Assembly: GCF_900313025.1 (NCBI RefSeq)
Contig: NZ_OMPQ01000008.1
Coordinates: 227,432 to 291,431 of the forward strand
Direction: 5' to 3'
DNA: 64,000 bases
Source: Pseudophaeobacter sp. EL27
GTDB lineage: Bacteria; Pseudomonadota; Alphaproteobacteria; Rhodobacterales; Rhodobacteraceae
Shown here: positions 30,123 to 38,174 of the stretch, piece by piece
Position numbering within the stretch: the stretch's first letter is position 1
How the letters are laid out: every line of letters begins with the position of its first letter
The notes under the pieces: model-generated
What the model was told of the DNA's origin: nothing
The model's database searches: none
Seen by the model: the letters and a program-made list of their open reading frames with translations, nothing else
Made by a program: the position numbers and the translations under genes

Positions 30123-31182
30123 TTCCCACCTCAACATATGTAAATGCGTCGTTCGATATCTTTCGGATCTCCTCGCAGTAATTCGGGTTCATCACAAGGA
30201 TCCTTGATGACCAAGGCAGGCTTGGCAAAACCTCCTCGGGTGCGCTGACACGTAATCCGGTTCCCGCCAGAAAGCGGCCCTGCTTACTTGGGTTGATGTC
30301 AATCACGGCCTCAACCGGCGCGCCGGCTCGTTCGCGTAGCAACGAATATATTACCCCTTTGGAAGCGCCCCCCCAAACAACATCCGATTTAGGTGACGCC
30401 GCCGTACTATCCTGCAAGGTCGCCATGAAGTTGTCGGGAAAAATCACGGGATCTTGCGAGTCATACTTCGGCGCGCGCAATCTGGATAAATCACCAATGA
30501 CATAAAGGTACTGCCCGCCAAAGGAGCGGCCCATCGCAGGCGCTTTGCCAAACATTTTGCGAAAGTCGGACAGACGGAAATAATTGACATGCTCGTAGAA
30601 AATATCGAACCACGACCGCCCGTCGCAAATCCAATCGAAGCATGGGACTTCGATGTATATCAGGCCGCCACCGCCATTCGCATCGCGTAACTGACATAGA
30701 AAAGCGTAAGGGTCCGGAATGTGCTCCAGCACATGGCGCAGTACGAGCCCCTTCGCCGAAAATCCCAAATCGGGCCCAAAATAATGCTTCTGGATATGCG
30801 GGCTGTCTCCTTCGTAAGTTGGATCAAATCCGGTGATCGACGCGCCGCGCCCCGCAAGCATTTCAAGAAACGTCCCCTTGCCACACCCAACCTCAACCAG
30901 ATCATCAAGACCGATCTTGTCGGCAATCAGGTCGGCGGCCCAATTCAGATGCTCACGAAACGGCGCGCTGTTCGCTTGCTCGTTTTGATAGGCGGAATCG
31001 TAATCAACAAGAGCCGGATCGAAGGCGTCATTGCGTACCAAACCAGAGGTCAGATCTTCGACTATGCGGATGTTGCCCCTCGGACAATTCCGCGCCTCAT
31101 CAACGCTGCCATACATGCGGTTCTGAAAAGCCGGAAAATCATCTTGCGAATAGAGCAAACGGGTATCTGCAGGCTGTGTCAT
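30115..31182 (-). CDS. SAM-dependent methyltransferase with C-terminal Rossmann-like part
   Basis: The 355-residue product has motif I LVEVGCGKGTFLEMLAGRG (about 96-114), ITGFDPTYEGDSPH and GLVLRHVLEHIPDPY. The C-terminal third (VVWGGASKGVIYSLLRERAG, then VEAVIDINPSKQGRFLAGTG) resembles the C-terminal domain of sugar C-methyltransferases. It lacks the N-terminal zinc-binding domain of its neighbour at 32009. It overlaps both neighbours. Confidence 0.75.
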   Translation of the reverse strand: MTQPADTRLLYSQDDFPAFQNRMYGSVDEARNCPRGNIRIVEDLTSGLVRNDAFDPALVDYDSAYQNEQANSAPFREHLNWAADLIADKIGLDDLVEVGCGKGTFLEMLAGRGASITGFDPTYEGDSPHIQKHYFGPDLGFSAKGLVLRHVLEHIPDPYAFLCQLRDANGGGGLIYIEVPCFDWICDGRSWFDIFYEHVNYFRLSDFRKMFGKAPAMGRSFGGQYLYVIGDLSRLRAPKYDSQDPVIFPDNFMATLQDSTAASPKSDVVWGGASKGVIYSLLRERAGAPVEAVIDINPSKQGRFLAGTGLRVSAPEEVLPSLPWSSRILVMNPNYCEEIRKISNDAFTYVEVGND

Positions 31183-32012
31183 TTCGGGGCCCCCGTTCTT
31201 AAACCGATGACAACCGGCGGGTCTGTCAAATTGTCTGGACGAGCGCCAAATTCGAGCAAATCGCGGCGGTTATATTGATCAGCTATTTCTTCTGCAAGGG
31301 CACGAATAGTGACGCCCCTGCCGCTACAAATGTTGGTCGGACCAACGCGATTGCCGGTTACGTCCTTTACCAGCAGATCTGCAGCCGCATCGACATCCGA
31401 ATAATCGCGCACGGCTTTCCCATGGCTCAGCTCAGCCACCTTACCGTTACGCAGTTGGTTGTGTAGATAAGGAACAAGGCGGCGATCATCTTCGCGCGCT
31501 CCGTATAGATAAAACAATCGTGCCCAAAGAAACTCTATCTCGGTGGTCGCGAACCATGACTTCAACATCGTAAAGGCAGCCACTTTGGAAGCTGCATAAG
31601 GCGTATCAGGCGCGAGCGCGGTATCGACCGACAGCTCACCCACCGACAGGTCGTATTCAAAGCAGGTGCCTACACCCACAAACCGGCGCAGCTTGGCCGC
31701 TACAGCGCCCTTTGCCATAGACAGAGTTCCGACAAGGCAATCCAAATTGCGTTCCGAAGTCAGGTATTTTCCCGGCTCCGCATACCACGCCAGATGCACG
31801 ACAGTGTCGACGCCTGTCAGTGTGTCGTTCCACCAGTCGGACGGCTGCGCGAAAACGTCGTCACAAAGGATGGTTCGGACTTTCAGGCCTTCCAGTTTCT
31901 CCTCGGAGCCTGGACGGATGATGCAGGTCAGATCATGTCCGGTGGCAACCAGCTTCTGCGCAACCGGCAAACCGACGAACCCCGTGGCGCCGGTCAACAG
32001 AATGCGGCTCAC
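31179..32012 (-). CDS. NAD-dependent epimerase/dehydratase family protein (sugar 4-ketoreductase-like)
   Basis: The 277-residue product begins at the GTG overlapping the upstream stop (GTGA, 32009-32012): VSRILLTGATGFVGLPVAQ, an extended-SDR nucleotide site. TPYAASKVAA carries the YxxxK catalytic pair and RLFYLYGAREDDRRLVPYL the substrate-binding part. In this operon it likely reduces the 4-keto group of the nucleotide sugar after methylation. Confidence 0.8.
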   Translation of the reverse strand: MSRILLTGATGFVGLPVAQKLVATGHDLTCIIRPGSEEKLEGLKVRTILCDDVFAQPSDWWNDTLTGVDTVVHLAWYAEPGKYLTSERNLDCLVGTLSMAKGAVAAKLRRFVGVGTCFEYDLSVGELSVDTALAPDTPYAASKVAAFTMLKSWFATTEIEFLWARLFYLYGAREDDRRLVPYLHNQLRNGKVAELSHGKAVRDYSDVDAAADLLVKDVTGNRVGPTNICSGRGVTIRALAEEIADQYNRRDLLEFGARPDNLTDPPVVIGLRTGAPK

Positions 32013-33229
32013 TTCGACACCTCTAACCTTGGCACCGCAGTGACAAACTTTGTGCCGAGGGCGGCAAGGTCGCTGCATTGGGCTTTCACCTCAGCCGCGA
32101 TGTTCCATGGCAGAATGATCAGGTAATCTGGACGATCTTCGCGCAACGCCGAGGGGGCAAGTATGGAGATATGGCTCCCGGGCATCAGCTTACCGATTTT
32201 TGCCGCCGCTGCGTCGCAGATGAACGGGATCAGATCAGCGCGCACGCCAGCATAATTCATGATGGTGTTGCCCTTTGCCGCCGCGCCATAGCCCGCGACG
32301 GATTTGCCTTCAGCTTTCGCCTGCAATAAAAAACTTAGAAAGTCGTTCTTGACGTCATCTGCCTGCGACTGAAACGCCAGATAGTAATCGTCGCGGTCCA
32401 TTCCGCGAACCTTCTCCTGATCCAACAACGCAGCAACCGAGCTGTCTTGCGGGTGGTCCGACCCGTCATGGCAGCCGAAAATACGAAGGCTCCCACCATG
32501 CGTCGGCAACTCCTCGACATCAAAAATACGCAGTCCTGCTGCGGCAAAAATCCGGTCAACCGCCAACAACGAAAGGTAGGAGAAATGTTCGTGATAGACG
32601 GTATCGAATTGGGCGAATTCTACCAGTCTCATCAGATGGGGAAATTCCAGCGTGATGACACCTTCCGGTTTCAAAGACGCCGATAGTCCTTCAGTGAAAT
32701 CGTTGATGTCGGGCACGTGCGCATAGACGTTGTTACCCACGATCAGGTCGGCCTGTTTAAGTGAGACCGCAAGTTTGGTGCCAAAGAAGTCCTGCACCAC
32801 CGGTATGCCCAGCACGCGCGCGGCGTCAGCTGTGCTTTGTGTCGGCTCCACACCTAGGCACGGGACGCCCTTCGCCATGAAGTTTTTCAGCAGGTAACCG
32901 TCATTCGATGCAACTTCCATCACGTGGCTGTCAGGCCCAAGGCCAAACCGGTTGGTCACCATATCTGCATAGCGGGCCGCATGATCCAACCAACCTTGAG
33001 AGGTCGATGAAAAGTAAGCGTAGTCATCCGTAAACAATGCATCAGCCTCTGGAAAATCCTCGGTCTGCACGAGGCGGCAATTTCCACATGCCAACAGACG
33101 CAGCGGAAAGGTCAATTCGGGCTTCTGAAGATCTGCTGGGTTTAGATAGGCATTGGACGGCGGGGCGAATCCAAGATCTAGAAACCGGATGCTCAAAGGG
33201 GTAGCGCAATGGCGACACAACTGCGTCAT
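32009..33229 (-). CDS. Sugar C-methyltransferase (NovU/TylCIII type)
   Basis: The 406-residue product has an N-terminal zinc-binding domain (CRHCATPL and CGNCRLVQ) as in Methyltransf_13 proteins, a SAM domain (VMEVASNDGYLLKNFMAKGV; FPHLMRLVEFAQFDTVYHEH with the HEHFSYLS catalytic signature) and the C-terminal SVAGYGAAAKGNTIMNYAGV domain. NovU, TylCIII and EvaC use this three-part fold to methylate a ring carbon of 4-keto-deoxysugars. Confidence 0.85.
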   Translation of the reverse strand: MTQLCRHCATPLSIRFLDLGFAPPSNAYLNPADLQKPELTFPLRLLACGNCRLVQTEDFPEADALFTDDYAYFSSTSQGWLDHAARYADMVTNRFGLGPDSHVMEVASNDGYLLKNFMAKGVPCLGVEPTQSTADAARVLGIPVVQDFFGTKLAVSLKQADLIVGNNVYAHVPDINDFTEGLSASLKPEGVITLEFPHLMRLVEFAQFDTVYHEHFSYLSLLAVDRIFAAAGLRIFDVEELPTHGGSLRIFGCHDGSDHPQDSSVAALLDQEKVRGMDRDDYYLAFQSQADDVKNDFLSFLLQAKAEGKSVAGYGAAAKGNTIMNYAGVRADLIPFICDAAAAKIGKLMPGSHISILAPSALREDRPDYLIILPWNIAAEVKAQCSDLAALGTKFVTAVPRLEVSK

Positions 33230-33768
33230 AATGGTGAAACCTCCTCAAGAGCCGGTAGATTTTTGTCCCGCTCCGACATTTGGGCCGGTGGTAAAGGCCA
33301 GTCGATTGCCAAGTGGCTATCCATCAAGTTAACTCCGCCCTCTTGTGTCGGGGAATAGGGTTGCGAATGGAGGTATTGCAGTTCGGTCTCTTCTTCCAAC
33401 ACCTGAAAGCCATGGGCAAACCCCTCGGGAATATAGATCGAGTTTCGGCGTTCCGCATCCAGTTCAATCCCGACATGCTGGCCAAAGCTGTCAGACCCTT
33501 CGCGCAGGTCAACAATGACGTCATAGACCCGTCCACGCAGGCAGCGCAGCAGCTTGACCTCGGCGGCGGAACCGCGCTGAAAATGCAGGCCGCGCAAAGT
33601 TCCTACGCCCCGGGTATACGACAGGTTCATCTGAGGCCACCGCGAGTTCAAACCATGTTCTCCAAACTCTTCGTCGCAATAAAACCGCGAGAAAAATCCA
33701 CGCGCGTCGCCGTTCGGCTCCAGCAGCACTTCGAATGCGCCGTCAAGTTGAAGCGGCCTGAAGATCAT
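33226..33768 (-). CDS. rfbC: dTDP-4-dehydrorhamnose 3,5-epimerase-like protein
   Basis: The 180-residue RmlC-type cupin has ARGFFSRFYCDEEF, LRGLHFQRG with the catalytic His, YDVIVDLREGSDSFGQ and IPEGFAHGFQVLEEE. The length is normal. Here the substrate is probably the CDP-4-keto-6-deoxyhexose made by the two upstream enzymes. Start and stop overlap neighbours by ATGA. Confidence 0.85.
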   Translation of the reverse strand: MIFRPLQLDGAFEVLLEPNGDARGFFSRFYCDEEFGEHGLNSRWPQMNLSYTRGVGTLRGLHFQRGSAAEVKLLRCLRGRVYDVIVDLREGSDSFGQHVGIELDAERRNSIYIPEGFAHGFQVLEEETELQYLHSQPYSPTQEGGVNLMDSHLAIDWPLPPAQMSERDKNLPALEEVSPL

Positions 33769-34814
33769 AAGCCACCGAACTCTAAAAGCTGCGCCTTGGA
33801 GACATCCACCGCCGACTGCCCCTCGCCGACTGCGCGATACCAGCTTACGGTTTTCTCGATCGTCTGCTCGAAGGACCAGCGTGGTTTGACACCCAAAAGG
33901 GCTTCGCTTTTGGCGAGGTCAAGGCTGAGAAATCCAGCCTCATGAACAGCATCCTCAGAAGACGCATCCACCCAGCGCCCCGGCCAATTGCGCAACGCCT
34001 CCGTCACCACGTCGCGTACCGGTCGTGCATCTTTAGGATCTGGTCCAAAATTGAAGCCCGACTGATAGACAGGATTATCTGAAACCCAAAGCCGCTCAGC
34101 CAGCGCAAGGTATCCAGCCAACGGCTCTAGCACATGTTGCCACGGACGCACGGCGTTGGGGTTACGCACTTCAATTGGCTTTCCAAGCCTCAACGCCCTG
34201 ACGATGTCCGGCAAGATGCGGTTGCTGGCCCAGTCGCCACCACCGATCACGTTTCCAGCCCGTGCCGACGCCATCCTGATATCTGTCCCACTTAGAAAAG
34301 ATCGCCGCCAACTCGATACCGCGATCTCCATTGCCGCCTTGCTGGCGCTGTAAGGGTCATGGCCGCCAAGCGGGTGTTGCTCGTCATAAGGCTTGCCGTC
34401 TTCAAGGTTCTCGTAAACCTTGTCAGTCGTCACCATCACCACGGCGCATCGATCGGGCAATTGGCGGATAGCCTGCATAACATGAGCCGATCCCATGACA
34501 TTCGTCTGCCAGGTTTCCAACGGCGTTTCATAAGACTCGATGACAAGCGGTTGTGCCGCAAGGTGGAACACAACATCAGGCTGAACTTCGGCCACACAAC
34601 GGGCAACCAGATCCGCGTCGCGAATATCGCCAATCATATGATCAACCAGGGCCTCGACCCCCAGTTGGTCAAACAGCGCAGGGTCTGTGTCAGGCGTCAG
34701 CGCTATACCCGCTACATCGGCCCCAAGCCTGTTCAACCAAATAGACAACCAGCTTCCCTTGAATCCGGTATGCCCCGTCACCAGAACGCGCTTGCCGTTC
34801 CAGAAATCGCTCAT
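33765..34814 (-). CDS. rfbG: CDP-glucose 4,6-dehydratase
   Basis: The 349-residue product starts at MSDFWNGKRVLVTGHTGFKG (34814, ATGA overlap with the upstream stop). The Rossmann motif, VVMVTTDKVYEN, DPYSASKAAMEIAVSSWRRS with YxxxK, and SARAGNVIGGGDWASNRILP are diagnostic of RfbG. It makes CDP-4-keto-6-deoxy-D-glucose. Confidence 0.9.
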   Translation of the reverse strand: MSDFWNGKRVLVTGHTGFKGSWLSIWLNRLGADVAGIALTPDTDPALFDQLGVEALVDHMIGDIRDADLVARCVAEVQPDVVFHLAAQPLVIESYETPLETWQTNVMGSAHVMQAIRQLPDRCAVVMVTTDKVYENLEDGKPYDEQHPLGGHDPYSASKAAMEIAVSSWRRSFLSGTDIRMASARAGNVIGGGDWASNRILPDIVRALRLGKPIEVRNPNAVRPWQHVLEPLAGYLALAERLWVSDNPVYQSGFNFGPDPKDARPVRDVVTEALRNWPGRWVDASSEDAVHEAGFLSLDLAKSEALLGVKPRWSFEQTIEKTVSWYRAVGEGQSAVDVSKAQLLEFGGL

Positions 34815-35578
34815 TCCCAAGTTTTCCATGGGGCCTTATCCGCCGCCCAGAGTTCTTCCAGTGCATTGCGGTCGCGCAATGTGTCCATGGACTGCCAGTA
34901 GCCGCCATGCTTCCAGACCGATAACTGACCTTCAGCAGCAAGGCTCTCCAACGGCTCCTTTTCAAAGACCGTTAAGTCATCTGAAATCCGGTCAAGAACT
35001 GCAGGCTCGCAAACAAAGAACCCGCCATTGATCCAACGCCCGTCTCCCTCGGGTTTTTCTTCGAACCGAGAGACCAGACCACCGTCGATAACAAGCCCTC
35101 CAAAGCGTCCAGCCGGTTGAATGGCGGTCACCGTCGCCTCGTGCCCGTGCTCGCGGTGGTGCTTAAACAATGCAGTCAGATCAACGTCACTCACCCCGTC
35201 CCCGTATGTCAGACAGAACGTGCCATCCAGATGATCTACGACACGCTTGATGCGACCTCCAGTTTGAGTCGTCTCTCCCGTATCAACCAGAGTGATTTTC
35301 CATGTCTCTGCCCGCTGAGAATGAATTTCCATTCCGTTGGTTTCCAGATCAATTGTGACATCGGACATGTGCAGGAAATAATTCGCAAAATACTCCTTGA
35401 TCATGTACCCCTTGTAGCCACAGCAAATCACAAATTCATTGATCCCATGCTCGCTGTAATGCTTCATGATATGCCAAATGATCGGACGCCCGCCGATTTC
35501 AATCATCGGTTTGGGTCTGAGATGCGACTCTTCGCTGATGCGTGTCCCAAAACCGCCCGCCAGTATAACCAATTTCAT
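34811..35578 (-). CDS. rfbF: Glucose-1-phosphate cytidylyltransferase
   Basis: The 255-residue product starts at MKLVILAGGFGTRISEESHL. KPMIEIGGRPIIWHIMKHYS, CLTYGDGVSDVDLTALFKHH and FEKEPLESLAAEGQLSVWKH are typical of RfbF. It forms CDP-glucose, the first step of the operon. The gap 35579-35850 must hold the operon promoter; no clear box was assigned. Confidence 0.9.
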   Translation of the reverse strand: MKLVILAGGFGTRISEESHLRPKPMIEIGGRPIIWHIMKHYSEHGINEFVICCGYKGYMIKEYFANYFLHMSDVTIDLETNGMEIHSQRAETWKITLVDTGETTQTGGRIKRVVDHLDGTFCLTYGDGVSDVDLTALFKHHREHGHEATVTAIQPAGRFGGLVIDGGLVSRFEEKPEGDGRWINGGFFVCEPAVLDRISDDLTVFEKEPLESLAAEGQLSVWKHGGYWQSMDTLRDRNALEELWAADKAPWKTWE

Positions 35579-35935
35579 CGCCCGCAAACCTGCTATTCAA
35601 CGCTTCAATATGATGGGCTACAAAAAAGCAGTCATGGTCTCGACTTCGCTTCTCAAATGCGCCTGATCGTTCGTGCAATCGGCTCCCAATAATCCGCCGA
35701 GCTCTACCTCTTGGGGCAAAGGTAGTCCAGAAAAATTTGACCAGATGATTATCTGGGCGAGGATAGTATGGAATTGAAGGACGTGCTGGCTAAAATAGAA
35801 AACGCCTGCAAATTTATGCGGCTCGATTGTAAACATTTACGCTACCGGAGGGCTTTGTTGCGCAAATCGCGTGAAGGCCAGACTTCCCCTTACCCCGGAC
35901 GGACTTATCCTACGGGCTCTGTGACAGGTATGCCG

Positions 35936-36579
35936 ATTGCCGTGTAGCGGTTGAGGAATGAGACCTTTTCCGTCATTAGTCCGAGGACAATGGTCGAATG
36001 ATGCGGATTTGGATCTCCGCAACCGTCCTTTCGCAGTCCCTTGCCATGAGCGATTGACCGAGAAGTTTCACACGATGCATCCGCCGCCCGGCAGGGTTAT
36101 GCATTGCATGATCCTGCCGGGCAGTGAATTTGTATCTTGCACCAGATACGCCGTTTCGAACCTCCGTGCTTGCGCGCGCTCCATTTCCATTCACCTTCGG
36201 CCTTGATGCCGGTGCTATCGATAAGGAGGTTCTGTGGGCCTTTGCCGCCTAGATACCGTAGACGCAGGCTCAGCGTCTATTGTCGGCGGCACAGCGTGCA
36301 GTAATCCGGCATCGCCCAGTCCAACCCTGCCAGCCGTAACAGGCTTTCGATAAAGCCAGAGGTCTGGCGGAGCGGTATGCCAAACAACACTTTCAGCGTC
36401 AGGCAGGTCTGGATCGCGGCATCGCTGAAACTCTGCTGCCGACCGCGTTTGCCGTTCGGCGGCGGCACCCAGACCATCTCGGGATCAAACCAGATTGCCT
36501 GCGATCCACGACGCTTCAATGCCGTGTTGTAGGTCGACCAGTTCGTGGTCTTGTACTTCGTAGGTGTCCAACTGCTCAT
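35936..36579 (-). pseudogene. IS5-type transposase remnant (copy 1)
   Basis: The frame opens MSSWTPTKYKTTNWSTYNTA and carries SFSDAAIQTCLTLKVLFGIP, then an amber stop after YCTLCRRQ (about 36277). Beyond it NLLIDSTGIKAEG keeps the first catalytic Asp. The segment with the second Asp and the Glu is deleted, and the 3' end (VKLLGQSLMARD) survives after the palindrome. Confidence 0.8.
36086..36122. repeat. 37-bp near-palindrome at the deletion junction, copy 1
   Basis: GCCCGGCAGG and CCTGCCGGGC form the arms, with ATGCATTGCAT at the centre. Copy 2 has a longer and more perfect version (40963-41001). Confidence 0.75.
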
Positions 36580-36643
36580 GGCCTCCAGCTATCATGCTGG
36601 ATTCACAGCGTGAATCCTCTAAACCCATTTGCGCAACAAAGCC

Positions 36644-37033
36644 TCTTTGCGTAGCGCAGACCGAGTATGAGCCCCTAGCCGCCTTTCTCGTCTGTCCTAA
36701 ATACTGCGAGTGGTGGGCCGCCGACAGCCCAAAGCGATCTGTGCGAAGCGAGGTTGGTTCTCCTTGCCGCACTTGCACAAATCGAGCCGCGACTTTCCGG
36801 AACCGGACGGTCAAGCTGTCAAACGCATTTTTTCCCTCAATGTCGACTGTGACCCCCAACTTACCCGATGCTGCAACGCTTTCAGGTGTCTGCTATTGGT
36901 CGTTTTCCACATTCTCGACGGGCCGATTAGGTATTCTGGCTGCCGCTTCGGTACGACCACACTCACCTGCCCCACCTCGGATGCTGGACGGTCACTTGAG
37001 GTAGGTGGCATTTTCCATCCGGTATTGACGTAA
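36644..37033. other. Gap between IS copy 1 and the lrp gene
   Basis: No gene is supported; the visible frames lack coding character. The last 50 bp lead into the Lrp-type operator pair. Confidence 0.35.
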
Positions 37034-37086
37034 ATTTTCGCAATTGATACGAAAACTAGAAACATTATCGCATGGGATTCGAAAAT
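37034..37086. promoter_or_regulatory. Two operators for the Lrp-type regulator
   Basis: ATTTTCG-N9-CGAAAA (37034-37055) and ATTATCG-N9-CGAAAAT (37064-37086) are matching inverted repeats with centres about 30 bp apart. The second reaches the start codon at 37085. This predicts autoregulation and, because the genes are co-oriented, control of the exporter operon. Confidence 0.65.
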
Positions 37087-37558
37087 GGACATCACAGATC
37101 GGTTAATTTGTGAAACCGTACAGCGAGACGGGCGCGCATCGAGCGCGGCGATTGCCGAAGCAGCGGGCATCCCAACCTCGACAGCGAACGACCGATTGCG
37201 ACGTCTTTCAGCAACGGGCGCGATCAAGGGGTGGCACGCCACGCTAGACGCCAAACGCGTGGGTGCTGGCTTGGCCTGTTTTGTCCTGATCGATATGCAG
37301 CACGAGGGCGAAGATGAGGCCGTGGAAACCCTATGTGATCGCCCCGAAGTACAGGAAATGCACCACATTTCGGGCGCGCATTCCTATCTCGTCAAACTGC
37401 GTTTGAAAGATATGGATGCCATGCAAAGTTTCTTGGCCGAAGTCGTTAAGCCCCTTCGCGCGGTTCAGCGCACCGAAACAACATTTGCGCTCAAGACACA
37501 TAAAGAAACAGCCCAGGTGCATGTCGCGCATCCATCCGGTGGAGAAGAAAATGATTGA
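37085..37558 (+). CDS. Lrp/AsnC-family transcriptional regulator
   Basis: The 157-residue product has an N-terminal winged helix (SSAAIAEAAGIPTSTANDRL, then RRLSATGAIKGWHATLD) and a C-terminal RAM/AsnC ligand domain (AGLACFVLIDMQHEGEDEAV, VQEMHHISGAHSYLVKLRLK). It likely senses an amino acid and controls the lysE-type exporter gene, which overlaps it by 8 bp, and itself through the upstream inverted repeats. Confidence 0.9.
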   Translation: MDITDRLICETVQRDGRASSAAIAEAAGIPTSTANDRLRRLSATGAIKGWHATLDAKRVGAGLACFVLIDMQHEGEDEAVETLCDRPEVQEMHHISGAHSYLVKLRLKDMDAMQSFLAEVVKPLRAVQRTETTFALKTHKETAQVHVAHPSGGEEND

Positions 37559-38174
37559 CGTACTTATCAAGGGTATTGGTGTTGGCGTCGCGGTGGCCGC
37601 CCCTGTTGGGCCGATTGGGCTGCTTTGCATCAAACGAACATTGGCTGATGGTCGCAGCGCCGGCTTGGCCTCGGGTCTTGGTGCTGCTAGCGCCGATGCC
37701 GTCTATGGGTTCATGGTTGCTGCCGGTCTTGCCGCTACCGGTTTACTGGTCAGCTATGCCGGAGCGATGGCCTTGTTTGGCGGCACTCTGATCGCGGTCC
37801 TCGGTGTCCTGTCCATTCGAGCCTTTTTGACGGGTGCAGGCGACGATGCAAAACCTGCAGGCGCGCGAGTTTCCCGTGGCTTGCTATCCGCCTTCGCGAC
37901 AACTTTTGCACTGACCATTTCCAACCCCATGACAATCCTGGCCTTTGTTGCTTTGGTCTCTGGGCTTGGGGCCTCGGCAGCTTCCCATCCGGGTGCAGCC
38001 TACATCCTGGTGGCCGGTGTCTTTGCCGGATCAGCCCTCTGGTGGTTGTTTCTGGTCATGGTTGCTTCAACCGCTCGCTCCCGGATCACGCCACGCGAAA
38101 CACGATGGCTCGATCTGGTGTCTGGAGCTGTGCTGGTGATCTGGGGGCTGTGGATTGTCTGGGGTGCCTTGTGA
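37551..38174 (+). CDS. LysE-family amino acid exporter
   Basis: The 207-residue product has about six hydrophobic segments, opening MIDVLIKGIGVGVAVAAPVG with the family motif PVGPIGLLCIKRTLADGR. ALTISNPMTILAFVALVSGL contains the conserved NPKT-like site as NPMT. It exports an amino acid or derivative across the inner membrane. The start overlaps lrp and the stop shares a base with the next start. Confidence 0.9.
   Translation: MIDVLIKGIGVGVAVAAPVGPIGLLCIKRTLADGRSAGLASGLGAASADAVYGFMVAAGLAATGLLVSYAGAMALFGGTLIAVLGVLSIRAFLTGAGDDAKPAGARVSRGLLSAFATTFALTISNPMTILAFVALVSGLGASAASHPGAAYILVAGVFAGSALWWLFLVMVASTARSRITPRETRWLDLVSGAVLVIWGLWIVWGAL

Larger units (their letters stand above)
35851..36643 (-). 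mobile_element. Defective IS5-type element, copy 1 (793 bp)
   Basis: Ends are perfect inverted repeats GGCTTTGTTGCGCAAAT (35851-35867) and its complement (36627-36643). The transposase strand is -. The middle of the gene is replaced by a palindrome (36086-36122) flanked by 5' and 3' transposase coding, as in copy 2 at 40729-41521, which has identical length. The element cannot move by itself. Confidence 0.85.

Noticed and set aside
36485-37004. Frames across the IS copy 1 border (both strands)
   Set aside because: They cross the inverted repeat into unrelated DNA and match no family.
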